DNA of 64,000 nt from Ignavibacteria bacterium (GTDB lineage Bacteria > Bacteroidota > Ignavibacteria > Tepidaquicellales > Tepidaquicellaceae): positions 248,001-312,000 of the forward strand of contig JADJAH010000006.1 in the NCBI GenBank assembly GCA_016704345.1. The letters run 5' to 3'. Below the pieces are notes generated by a model. It had not been told where the DNA came from. It saw only the letters and a list, made by a program, of their open reading frames with translations, and ran no database searches. Positions 1 through 7,866 of the stretch are shown piece by piece (within the stretch, counting starts at the first letter, position 1; each line of letters begins with the position of its first letter). The position numbers and the translations under genes were made by a program.

Positions 1-59
1 GCAATGACTGCAATCAAAAGGAGAAATCGTAAGAGAATCATTATCGTCAGAGAAATTTA

Positions 60-1034
60 TCAGTGAACTGCTTTCCCAGACTTCAACGCCTCCTTAAAAT
101 AATCATAAGTGATTTTCAATCCTTCCGCTCTCGGTACTCTGGGTTCCCATCCGAGTATTTCCTTTGCCTTTGTGATGTCAGGCTGTCTTTGCTTGGGATC
201 ATCTTTGGGCAAAGGCTTATAAACTATCTTCTGATCCGTTCCGGTAAGTTTTATAATTTCTTCAGCAAATTCTTTGATCGTAATTTCGTCGGGATTGCCT
301 ATGTTGACTGGCATCACATAATCGCTCAACAGCAATCTGTAAATTCCGTCAATCAGATCATCAACAAAACAGAAGGAACGTGTCTGGCTTCCGTCTCCGA
401 ATACGGTAATGTCTTCACCTTTGATAGCCTGGCTGAAAAATGCCGGAAGTGCACGTCCGTCGTTTAGTCTCATGCGCGGACCGTAAGTATTGAATATTCT
501 GACGATCCTTGTCTCGAGTCCGTGATATGTATGATACGCCATTGTGATAGCTTCCATGAATCTCTTTGCTTCATCATAGACACCGCGTGGACCGATGGGA
601 TTTACATTTCCCCAGTACTCTTCGTTCTGAGGATGCACACTCGGGTCACCGTAAATTTCAGAAGTAGATGCTATTAGAAATCTCGCCTTCTTTTCCTTTG
701 CAAGTCCGAGAAGATTATGAGTGCCGAGTGAACCGACCTTCAATGTTTGTATCGGAATTTTCAGATAATCAATTGGTGAAGCGGGTGATGCGAAGTGAAG
801 AATGTAGTCTAGCTTGCCGGGAACATGCACAAACTTTGTAACATCGTGAAAATAGAATTCAAATTCTTTCAGCGGGAACAGATGCTCGATATTGTGCATC
901 GAACCTGTGATGAGGTTGTCCATTCCAATAACATGAAATCCTTCTTTAATAAATCTATCGCACAGATGCGAGCCTAGAAATCCTGCCGCGCCGGTGATCA
1001 GCACGCGTTTCTGAGTATTGTCGTGATTGGTCAT
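60..1034 (-). CDS. UDP-glucuronate decarboxylase-like NAD-dependent epimerase
   Basis: Extended short-chain dehydrogenase that probably converts UDP-glucuronate to UDP-xylose or a similar nucleotide sugar for surface polysaccharide. The N-terminus carries the NAD-binding Rossmann motif TGAAGFLGSHL. The active-site Tyr-x3-Lys lies in GVYDEAKRFMEA, and the GPRGVYDEAKR context and RIFNTYGPRM stretch are typical of the UXS/Sqd-type family. The frame opens 69 bases further upstream, but the ATG at 1034 puts the Rossmann motif close to the N-terminus as usual, giving 324 residues. No clear Shine-Dalgarno site is visible. A related 4,6-dehydratase or epimerase activity cannot be excluded from sequence alone. 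It stands alone, and what lies beyond its 3' end is outside the window. Confidence 0.85.
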   Translation of the reverse strand: MTNHDNTQKRVLITGAAGFLGSHLCDRFIKEGFHVIGMDNLITGSMHNIEHLFPLKEFEFYFHDVTKFVHVPGKLDYILHFASPASPIDYLKIPIQTLKVGSLGTHNLLGLAKEKKARFLIASTSEIYGDPSVHPQNEEYWGNVNPIGPRGVYDEAKRFMEAITMAYHTYHGLETRIVRIFNTYGPRMRLNDGRALPAFFSQAIKGEDITVFGDGSQTRSFCFVDDLIDGIYRLLLSDYVMPVNIGNPDEITIKEFAEEIIKLTGTDQKIVYKPLPKDDPKQRQPDITKAKEILGWEPRVPRAEGLKITYDYFKEALKSGKAVH

Positions 1035-1173
1035 TAAAATAATTTTTGTGCAATTTACAAATTGAAATCGTAAGATTGGAGTTAGAAAGCACTTAAGGTG
1101 CATTTTGTAGCACGGGGATTAACGGAGGAGACACTAAGATACACAGAGAGTGTTAAAGGGATATTAGAAGTAA

Positions 1174-1227
1174 ATTCTCATTCCCGGTTTGTCTGCAGTC
1201 ACAGACAAGATGCCGGGAAATGAGAAT
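1174..1227. other. Long compound intergenic hairpin
   Basis: A nearly fully paired inverted repeat of about 54 bases. The outer arms ATTCTCATT (1174-1182) and AATGAGAAT (1219-1227) pair over 9 bp. Next come CCCGG (1183-1187) and CCGGG (1213-1217), and an inner TTGTCTG (1189-1195) pairs with CAGACAA (1202-1208) around a CAGTCA loop. A GATG bulge and a single A are unpaired. It lies just past the stop of the minus-strand secreted protein gene and could be its terminator, but the U-tract on that strand is weak. A dispersed palindromic repeat is the alternative. Confidence 0.6.
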
Positions 1228-1264
1228 TAGAATTTAAAGAACCACTACTTGGATCTTAAACCTC

Positions 1265-2836
1265 TTACGGTGTTACCTTACCAACAAAGTTAAATCCGTT
1301 ATTATCTACAATCGCAGCATCAGAGCCGTCAACTATAAAGTCTCCGTTTACATCAGTTGATACATAACCTCCGATGAAATTGAATGCGTCATTATCTACG
1401 AGTGAACCATCCGAACCGTCGACAAAACCATCCTGATTCACGTCGCCGCTGTAAATCGCAAAGGTCACAGGTGAAGCATCAACCTGTACCATGTTGCTGC
1501 CGAAGGCCTGAGAAGCAGTGAGTGCTAAATTGTAACTGTAAGAATTACCTGTGGAGTAAGTTTCACCACCTGTCTTGCTCCATGTCTCTACGCCGCTTCT
1601 GTATTTGAACTGCATATAATAAGTTCCTGACGGAGCGTTTTCGAAAACGCATTTGCCGATTAACGTCAAAGAATCAATAACTGTTTTCGACGAATCCACA
1701 ACTGCATATGGTGATGTATTATTTCTCAGATAAACCCTAACTGTATCTCTGAGATTGTGACTATTTGTGGAAGCATTGTACAGGCCTTCAATTGCCATCT
1801 TGATATTTACGGATATGTTGGAGTACTTGAAGAATGTACCGGCATTTCCACCGGCATAACCTAAAGTTGAATTTACAAATTGCATGTGCTGAAGTCCGTT
1901 TGTTGTTCCCTGTGCAGGCAGCGGTTCAGAGATCCATGTTGTTCCAAGGTCGGTTGTCTTGTAAGCAAAATTACCGGTTGTTGTATTCACACTGACTCTA
2001 ATGGTATTGGAGCCGTCCTTGAGTCCGACCATATTAATTGCAGCAAAGGAAACTAATCCTGGAGGATTGGTAACCGTTTGCCAGGTAACTCCACCGTCAG
2101 TGGTTTTTCTAAAATTGCTCCCGTTGGAACCGGCCATACCATTACTTGCATTGGTAAAAGCAACTGCCTGATAATATAGTCCTGCAGTTCCACCGACACC
2201 TGTCAAGGAAACCGTTGACCAGCTTCCGCCTCTATAACCAACGGTAGTCTTATAAATATTTGCAGTTGTTGCATTTGCGGTTATGTTTGCCGAGCCTATC
2301 CAGATCCTGGCAGTATCTGTCCAGTCCCACGCATTTATGACACCGAACTCATTTCCGGCTATCGGAGCTCCCGGTGAGAGAGTCCAGTTTGTTCCGCCGT
2401 TAGTTGTGTATCTTAGCTGATACGGCTGACCTGCAGCTGTAGGATCGCCGTAGTAAATTCCATAATTTGCATCAAACATTTTGATGCCGTTAGTAAAGCT
2501 TCCGGAGACACTAAGCTGTAATGTCCAGTTAAATCCGCCGTTCGTTGTTCTGTAAATACTTCCGGCGACAGTGCCAACCCAGCAGCTTGATGAATCCAAT
2601 GCAGAAATTCCATACAGATCAGAAGCCGGTAATCCTGTATTCCTCAACACCCAGGTTGTACCTGCATCTGTTGTTCTGTAAACTTTGCCTGCAGTTGCTG
2701 CAACCCAAATCAGATTTTGATCTACAACTGAAATGCTGCTGATATTGGGGCTTGTCGGTACAGTACTTACAAACGTCCAGTTGCTTTGAGCATTTGAATA
2801 AAAAAGAATGATTGCCAGTAAGAAGAGCTTTTTCAT
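1265..2836 (-). CDS. Secreted BNR/YCF48-type beta-propeller protein with dockerin-like C-terminal module
   Basis: Exported protein of 523 residues. It starts with a signal peptide (MKKLFLLAIILFYSNAQS). About 300 residues of sialidase-like/YCF48-type repeats follow, each with a TT-x-GG-x-TW signature such as YRTTDAGTTW, YRTTNGGFNW, FRKTTDGGVTW and YKTTDLGTTW. These repeats usually fold as a beta-propeller. The last roughly 180 residues are a conserved module (YLRNNTSPY, GVETWSKTGG, then two Ca-binding-like loops DVNQDGFVDGSD and DVNGDFIVDGSD) ending at the C-terminal Pro. Three plus-strand proteins in the 20-38 kb island share this module. There is no YPNPFNP sorting domain. The ATG at 2836 is chosen over an upstream in-frame start because AAAGGAG lies just before it and the signal peptide begins there. 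Confidence 0.85.
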   Translation of the reverse strand: MKKLFLLAIILFYSNAQSNWTFVSTVPTSPNISSISVVDQNLIWVAATAGKVYRTTDAGTTWVLRNTGLPASDLYGISALDSSSCWVGTVAGSIYRTTNGGFNWTLQLSVSGSFTNGIKMFDANYGIYYGDPTAAGQPYQLRYTTNGGTNWTLSPGAPIAGNEFGVINAWDWTDTARIWIGSANITANATTANIYKTTVGYRGGSWSTVSLTGVGGTAGLYYQAVAFTNASNGMAGSNGSNFRKTTDGGVTWQTVTNPPGLVSFAAINMVGLKDGSNTIRVSVNTTTGNFAYKTTDLGTTWISEPLPAQGTTNGLQHMQFVNSTLGYAGGNAGTFFKYSNISVNIKMAIEGLYNASTNSHNLRDTVRVYLRNNTSPYAVVDSSKTVIDSLTLIGKCVFENAPSGTYYMQFKYRSGVETWSKTGGETYSTGNSYSYNLALTASQAFGSNMVQVDASPVTFAIYSGDVNQDGFVDGSDGSLVDNDAFNFIGGYVSTDVNGDFIVDGSDAAIVDNNGFNFVGKVTP

Positions 2837-2947
2837 TTGTAACTCCTTTCGGAATTGTTTTGAAATGCCTGCCAACCGTCTAAGCGAAAGCAGGATTTGA
2901 AGGAAAAGAATTTTGTGCGTTTGACTTTCACAACGTATTCAAAAAGA

Positions 2948-2973
2948 TTTCAAATAGCAACAGTTATTTGAAA
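2948..2973. other. 9-bp inverted repeat in divergent promoter region
   Basis: TTTCAAATA (2948-2956) and TATTTGAAA (2965-2973) are separated by 8 bases. It lies between the divergent secreted-protein gene and queF, in the 356-base gap 2837-3192. It could be a regulator site or an RNA hairpin. No function can be assigned from sequence alone. Confidence 0.35.
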
Positions 2974-3002
2974 TTGACATTTGTAAGCAACTCATATGCC
3001 AT

Positions 3003-3016
3003 GTATTTGCAAATAC
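3003..3016. promoter_or_regulatory. Perfect 14-bp palindrome, possible operator
   Basis: GTATTTGCAAATAC is a perfect two-fold symmetric 14-mer in the same divergent intergenic gap. The ATTTG/CAAAT half-sites echo the arms of the inverted repeat 30 bases upstream, as might be expected for paired dimer-binding sites. This is inference only, and chance occurrence in AT-rich DNA is possible. Confidence 0.3.
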
Positions 3017-3040
3017 AGATTTGTTGAAAAGCCTTTTTTG

Positions 3041-3143
3041 ATTTTCCATTTTCCATTTTCCACTTTCCATTTTCCACTTTCAATTTTCCACTTTCAATTT
3101 TCAATTTTCAATTCGTAATTCCTAATTCCTAATTCTTAATTCT
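3041..3143. repeat. Degenerate short tandem repeat (TTTTCCA/TTTTCAA to CTAATTC units)
   Basis: About 100 bases made of drifting short units: ATTTTCC, ACTTTCC and CAATTTTCAA first, then CTAATTC units near the queF side. A shorter tract of the same kind, in the opposite orientation (AATTAGAAATT units), follows the stop of the secreted protein gene ending at 13669. It has no coding potential. Confidence 0.6.
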
Positions 3144-3180
3144 CGTATGCTTCTCCCTTTCTCTTAAAGATGTCAATCAA

Positions 3181-3188
3181 TAACTTTG
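3181..3188 (+). promoter_or_regulatory. Candidate Bacteroidota -7 box for queF
   Basis: TAACTTTG matches the Bacteroidota sigma-ABfA -7 consensus TAnnTTTG exactly. It ends only four bases before the queF ATG, so a transcript from it would be leaderless or nearly so. No convincing -33 TTG element is seen at the usual distance. Confidence 0.35.
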
Positions 3189-3192
3189 CCGC

Positions 3193-3579
3193 ATGAAAAA
3201 ATTCAATCCAATTAAAACTGATTCAGGGAAGATCAAATTGCTCGAGACATTTGATAATACTTTCCCAAACAGAAACTACCTGATTACACATACCGCCAGT
3301 GAATTCACATCCGTTTGTCCCAAAACAGGTCAGCCGGATTTTGGCGTTATTAATGTTTCATATTTTGCGGGGAAAAAATGTGTTGAGTTGAAGTCGTTAA
3401 AGTATTACTTGCAGGCATACAGGAATGAAGGCATATTCTATGAGAATGTGATCAACCGAATACTTGACGATCTTGTTGCTGTCACGAAACCTAAATGGAT
3501 GGAAGTCAGAGGAGATTTCTCTGTAAGAGGGGGATTGCACTCTACTGTTGTATCGACTTACGGAAAGTATCCGGACTAA
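3193..3579 (+). CDS. queF: NADPH-dependent 7-cyano-7-deazaguanine reductase (QueF, short type)
   Basis: Reduces the nitrile preQ0 to the amine preQ1 in queuosine biosynthesis, in the cytosol. At 128 residues it is the single-domain type I QueF. The catalytic Cys lies in TSVCPKTGQPDFG. The characteristic ELKSLKYYLQAYRNEGIFYE block supplies the substrate-binding Glu and the subunit interface. The partner queC (preQ0 synthase) is also in this window, about 14 kb away. The stop lies three bases from that of the convergent ABC-transporter ATPase gene. There is no Shine-Dalgarno site, and a TAnnTTTG box directly before the ATG suggests a leaderless message. Confidence 0.93.
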   Translation: MKKFNPIKTDSGKIKLLETFDNTFPNRNYLITHTASEFTSVCPKTGQPDFGVINVSYFAGKKCVELKSLKYYLQAYRNEGIFYENVINRILDDLVAVTKPKWMEVRGDFSVRGGLHSTVVSTYGKYPD

Positions 3580-3582
3580 ATA

Positions 3583-4605
3583 TCAGACTCTTATTTCGTC
3601 TGCAGTAACATACGGGCATGCAGCAAAATGGTTCTCTGCTTTCAACTCAAGCGGGGGAATTGCATCTGCACACTCGGGCTTTGCGATAGGACAGCGTGTC
3701 CTGAAGGCGCAGCCACTGGGTTTGTTCATTGGTGTGGGCACATCGCCGGTAAGAATGGTCCTGTCTTTTTTCTTTCTCTTTGGATTCGGAACGGGCACTG
3801 CCGAAAGAAGAGCTCTGCTGTATGGATGAATCGGGTTGTGATATATATCTTTGCCCGGACCAAGCTCAACAATATTGCCGAGATACATAACCGCAATTCT
3901 TGAACTGATGTGCTCAACGACGGAAAGGTCATGGGCAATAAACATGATGCTTAGGTCAAACTCATTCTGCAACTCCTGTAACAAATTAATTACCTGTGCC
4001 TGAATAGATACATCAAGAGCTGAAACAGGCTCGTCTGCTATTATGATCTTAGGATTCGTAGAAAGAGATCTTGCAATTCCAATTCGCTGTCTCTGACCTC
4101 CGGAAAATTCATGAGGATATCTTTTGGACTGCTCGGGCTGAAGTCCTACTTTCTCCAAAAGCCATGAAACTCTTTCCAGTCGTGCATTTTTGGATAGGTC
4201 AGTATGATAAAGCATAGGTTCTTCAATAATCTGTCCCACTGTAAGTCTTGCATTAAGCGAAGAATAAGGATCCTGAAAAATCATCTGAATGATCCCTCTG
4301 TGCTGGCGCATATCATGCCTGTTAAGCTTAAGCAGGTCAATTTCTCCCTTATCAGTCTTTATCCATACTTCGCCGGTAATGTCTACATCAGGAGAAGAGA
4401 ACTTCAGTATGTTAATCACGGCTTTACCTATTGTCGACTTTCCGCAACCAGACTCACCGACAAGTCCGAGCGTTTCGCCCTTCCTCATTTCGAGTGATAC
4501 TCCGTCAACCGCCTTGACTTCTGCAACTTTTCTTAGCAGCAATCCGCCCGTTACGGGAAACTTTACTTTAAGATCTTTGATCTCTAATATGTTCTCAGCT
4601 TTCAT
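3583..4605 (-). CDS. Peptide ABC transporter ATP-binding protein (OppF/DppF type)
   Basis: Second ATPase of a peptide importer, 340 residues. Visible motifs are Walker A GLVGESGCGKST, the LSGGQ-type signature FSGGQRQRIGIARSL, Walker B IIIADEPVSALDVS and the H-loop FIAHDLSVV. The C-terminal oligopeptide-transporter extension contains the Cys cluster GCAFRTRCPIAKPEC, which in OppD/F homologs binds an Fe-S cluster. It is the last gene of a five-gene operon, overlapping the preceding ATPase gene by 11 bases. In E. coli the matching YejF is a single fused double ATPase. Here the two halves are separate genes. Confidence 0.9.
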   Translation of the reverse strand: MKAENILEIKDLKVKFPVTGGLLLRKVAEVKAVDGVSLEMRKGETLGLVGESGCGKSTIGKAVINILKFSSPDVDITGEVWIKTDKGEIDLLKLNRHDMRQHRGIIQMIFQDPYSSLNARLTVGQIIEEPMLYHTDLSKNARLERVSWLLEKVGLQPEQSKRYPHEFSGGQRQRIGIARSLSTNPKIIIADEPVSALDVSIQAQVINLLQELQNEFDLSIMFIAHDLSVVEHISSRIAVMYLGNIVELGPGKDIYHNPIHPYSRALLSAVPVPNPKRKKKDRTILTGDVPTPMNKPSGCAFRTRCPIAKPECADAIPPLELKAENHFAACPYVTADEIRV

Positions 4606-5698
4606 AGTGCAGGCTATTCAGATATTCGGGATTATCAAACAAATGGCATCTTACAAAATGGTCTTTCTCTATTTCTCTAAGCTCCGGCTCAACTTCATAA
4701 CACTTGTCAAATGCCTTCACACATCTTGTGCAGAACTTACAGCCCTTAGGCAGTTCAAGTATATGCGGGATCATTCCGGGAATTGCCTGAAGTGTATCAC
4801 TTGGCTTATCGGGATCGGGAAGCGATTCTAAGAGTCCCGTTGTGTAAGGATGAAACGGCTTCCCGAATAGATCATCAACATCGGCCACTTCCTGAATCTT
4901 GCCTCCGTACATTACAATGACTCTGTGACATGTTTCCGCTACAACGCCTAAATTATGAGTAATCAGAAGTATCGCAGCCTCTTTTCTTTCATTCTTCAGC
5001 TTCAACATCAGCTCAAGTATCTGTGCCTGTATTGTCACGTCAAGAGCAGTTGTAGGTTCATCTGCAATCAGCAATGCCGGATTGCATGCAAGCGCCATGG
5101 CAATCATAACTCTTTGCCGCATGCCACCGCTGAACTGATGCGGATAGTCTTTCATTCTTTTGTCGGGTGCAGGAATTCCCACAAGACGCAGCATCTCGAC
5201 GCCTTTGCCAAATGCTTCATCATTAGACATCTTTTCATGATTCAGAATTACTTCAGTTATCTGATCACCGATCTTCATTACAGGATTAAGCGAAGTCATC
5301 GGCTCCTGAAAGATCATCGAAATATCTTTTCCGCGGATGGCCTGCATATCTTCATAGCTGAGTTTAAGAAGATCCTTGCCGCCATAGATCACTTCTCCAG
5401 CAACTATCTTCCCCGGAGGATCCGGGATCAGCCGAGTAATTGAATATGCTGTCACAGATTTTCCTGATCCGGATTCACCGACAATGCCAAGTACCTCTCC
5501 TTCATATATATCAAAGCTAACATCATCAACTGCCTTGGCCGGAACTTTCCCTTTTAGATATTTATCGGAAGCATACAATGCATTAAGAGTTTTGTCATGT
5601 CCAATATCTTCTTCGGAGATCTGCTTATCCGTTGCTTCCACAAAAAAGTATGTACGCAGATTTTTAATCTGAAATAGTTTTCTTTTTTCTTCTGTCAT
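4595..5698 (-). CDS. Peptide ABC transporter ATP-binding protein (OppD/DppD type)
   Basis: First ATPase of the importer, 367 residues. Walker A GIVGESGSGKSV, signature FSGGMRQRVMIAMAL, Walker B LLIADEPTTALDVT and H-loop LITHNLGVV are all present. The C-terminal oligopeptide extension has CKFCTRC. An extra segment of about 30 residues (roughly residues 21-50, charged, reading KQISEEDIGHDKTLNALYA) is inserted between the first beta-strand LRTYFF and AVDDVSF, where most OppD proteins have about 10 residues. The gene overlaps the upstream permease gene by 4 bases and oppF by 11, implying translational coupling. Confidence 0.9.
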   Translation of the reverse strand: MTEEKRKLFQIKNLRTYFFVEATDKQISEEDIGHDKTLNALYASDKYLKGKVPAKAVDDVSFDIYEGEVLGIVGESGSGKSVTAYSITRLIPDPPGKIVAGEVIYGGKDLLKLSYEDMQAIRGKDISMIFQEPMTSLNPVMKIGDQITEVILNHEKMSNDEAFGKGVEMLRLVGIPAPDKRMKDYPHQFSGGMRQRVMIAMALACNPALLIADEPTTALDVTIQAQILELMLKLKNERKEAAILLITHNLGVVAETCHRVIVMYGGKIQEVADVDDLFGKPFHPYTTGLLESLPDPDKPSDTLQAIPGMIPHILELPKGCKFCTRCVKAFDKCYEVEPELREIEKDHFVRCHLFDNPEYLNSLHYES

Positions 5699-6765
5699 CT
5701 CAACCTTGAATATACTTTAGGATCAAATGCTTCACGAATAGCTTCTCCGATGAATGTGATTGAAAGCAGTGTCAGAAAAAGCGCCATGAGAGGTGTAGCA
5801 ATTAGCCACCAGTTTTCAATGTTGCTCAATCCTTGCTGCATGAGCTGACCCCAGCTTGGCGTAGGAGGCGGAAGACCGAATCCCAGGAAGTCAAGCGATA
5901 CGAGGGAAAATATATTTGCAACGATAGCAAAAGGAGCATATGAAATCACTGGTGTAAGTGAATTTGGTAGAACGTGCTTGAAGATGATCGTCTTGTTTTT
6001 AGCGCCCATTGAAACAGCTGCTGATACGTAGTCGCGCGCCTTCTCTCTGTAAAATTCTCCTCTGATGTAATATGAAATTCCTATCCAACCGAACATCATA
6101 AGAATAAAAACTAGAAGAATAAAATTCGGCTGAATTATTGAGCTGATTATAATTATCACATAAAGGAACGGCAGTGTACTCCAAACTTCGATCAAACGCA
6201 AACCGAAGAAGTCAACTCTTCCTCCAAAGAAGCCGAGAGTAGCGCCTATTGATACTCCAATAAAATAGGCAAAGAATGTAACAATGATCGAGAATGATAA
6301 TCCGATATTGAATCCATATGCAAGTCGAGCGAAAACATCCCTGCCTCTGTCATCTGTTCCGGCCCAATGCTGTGCCGATGGCGGATGCGGAGGATTACCA
6401 TCCATTTCGCTGAGGAGATTCTCGTTCGGGCCAAATGGATAAACCGGCATCAGTACCCAATTGCCTTTCTCTTCTTCCTTGAACTGCTGTTTCAACATTC
6501 TGTAATTAGCTTCACCTTGCAGGTTCTGGCCAAACGATTCCGCGGAATAATATTTAAAGATAGGGAAGTGATAGTTGCCGTTATAATTCACAATCAGAGC
6601 ATCCCTTCCGATGAACAATGGTAGAATGAATGACAGTGTAAATAGAACAACAATAGCTATGAAAGAGTAATAACCTCTCTTCAGTGTCTTGAATTTTCTC
6701 CACCTCTTCTTAAATATAGAGGCTGAAACTTTTGTGCTTTTCTCGTTATCCGTTTTTTCTGACAT
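5695..6765 (-). CDS. yejE: Peptide ABC transporter permease, YejE-like
   Basis: Inner-membrane permease of 356 residues. Transmembrane helix 1 lies near residues 32-55. It is followed by an unusually long extracytoplasmic region with YHFPIFKYYSAESFG and the GTDDRGRDVFARLAYGF motif, then five further helices. The EAA-loop consensus for ATPase docking lies near SMGAKNKTIIFKHVLPNS. The long first loop with a tyrosine-rich YxFPxxKYY-type start is characteristic of YejE rather than DppC/OppC. It follows yejB in the operon. The ATG at 6765 gives a normal length, and no Shine-Dalgarno site is evident. Confidence 0.85.
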   Translation of the reverse strand: MSEKTDNEKSTKVSASIFKKRWRKFKTLKRGYYSFIAIVVLFTLSFILPLFIGRDALIVNYNGNYHFPIFKYYSAESFGQNLQGEANYRMLKQQFKEEEKGNWVLMPVYPFGPNENLLSEMDGNPPHPPSAQHWAGTDDRGRDVFARLAYGFNIGLSFSIIVTFFAYFIGVSIGATLGFFGGRVDFFGLRLIEVWSTLPFLYVIIIISSIIQPNFILLVFILMMFGWIGISYYIRGEFYREKARDYVSAAVSMGAKNKTIIFKHVLPNSLTPVISYAPFAIVANIFSLVSLDFLGFGLPPPTPSWGQLMQQGLSNIENWWLIATPLMALFLTLLSITFIGEAIREAFDPKVYSRLR

Positions 6766-6826
6766 CAGACAGACTTCTTCAAAATTGCTTTAGTTAAAAT
6801 CTCAATTAATAATTATGAAAAATGTT

Positions 6827-7861
6827 TTACTTGAATCTTATTCTCGGATCAACGAATGCGTAGATCATATCAGAAATAATATTTCCTAAAAGCAGAAGCA
6901 GGCTCGAGATAACCAGGATTCCCATAGTCACCGGATAGTCACGCTGTACAATCGATTCGTAACCAAGAAGTCCGATACCGTTAATGTTAAACACTCTTTC
7001 AATAAGCAGACTTCCGGCAAGTACAAGCGAAACCGCATGTCCGAGTCCCGTAGCAATCGGAATCAAAGAGTTCCTCAAAGCATGTCCGAAAATTACTCTC
7101 TTTTCAGAAAGTCCTTTGGAATAAGCCGTACGGATATAATCCTGGCTAAGATTTTCTATAACGGAGTTCTTTGTGAGAATCGTAAGAGTTGCAAAACTTC
7201 CTATAAGATAACTTGCTACCGGAAGAATGGTATGATGTACCTGATCGGTTATCTTTCCAAAGAATGACATTGATTCCCAGTCTTCTGATCTGAATCCGCC
7301 AAGAGGAAACACGTCCCAGAAACTTCCTCCTCCGAATAGCACAAGCATCAATGCTCCAAATGCAAAACCGGGTATTGAATATCCTATAAACACCAGCGCG
7401 GAAGAGATAAAATCAAACAGTGATCCATTCTTGACCGCCTTATATACCCCCAGTGGAACGCATATCAGGTACGTCAGCAAAAATCCTATCAGTCCAAAAT
7501 AAATAGATACGGGAAATCTGGATTTGATCACATCCCATACCGGTTCCCCGTAAACGTATGATCTGCCGAGATCAAATTTCAGAAGATTAGTGATCCAGAT
7601 CATGTATCGCTCATGGATCGGCTTATCAAATCCGTAGAATTTTTTTAACTCATCTATTGCTGTCTGAGGAATGTTTTGAGTTGTCCCGCCGGTAGTTGAA
7701 CCGCTTTCTCCTGTATTGCCGCGACCGCCCATGCGGATCTTCATGATCTCCATTTCAAGAGGTCCTCCGGGTACAAACTGAAGGATCATGAATGTGATCA
7801 GCGTAATGCCGAAAAAAGTCGGTATGATGAGAAGAAATCTTCTAAGAAAATAAGTTGTCAT
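6827..7861 (-). CDS. yejB: Peptide ABC transporter permease, YejB-like
   Basis: Inner-membrane permease of 344 residues. The N-terminus TYFLRRFLLIIPTFFGITL is the conserved DppB/YejB helix, followed by QFVPGGPLE and a Gly/Ser/Thr-rich loop (residues about 44-62) as in YejB. The EAA-like docking motif lies in RTAYSKGLSEKRVIFGHALRNS. Six helices are predicted. It pairs with the YejE-like permease and lies five bases after the stop of the substrate-binding protein gene, so the order is A-B-E-ATPase-ATPase on the minus strand. Confidence 0.87.
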   Translation of the reverse strand: MTTYFLRRFLLIIPTFFGITLITFMILQFVPGGPLEMEIMKIRMGGRGNTGESGSTTGGTTQNIPQTAIDELKKFYGFDKPIHERYMIWITNLLKFDLGRSYVYGEPVWDVIKSRFPVSIYFGLIGFLLTYLICVPLGVYKAVKNGSLFDFISSALVFIGYSIPGFAFGALMLVLFGGGSFWDVFPLGGFRSEDWESMSFFGKITDQVHHTILPVASYLIGSFATLTILTKNSVIENLSQDYIRTAYSKGLSEKRVIFGHALRNSLIPIATGLGHAVSLVLAGSLLIERVFNINGIGLLGYESIVQRDYPVTMGILVISSLLLLLGNIISDMIYAFVDPRIRFK

Positions 7862-7866
7862 TCAGA

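Noticed and set aside
3041..3143. CRISPR array
   Set aside because: Units are short, degenerate and contiguous with no spacers, and there are no cas genes.
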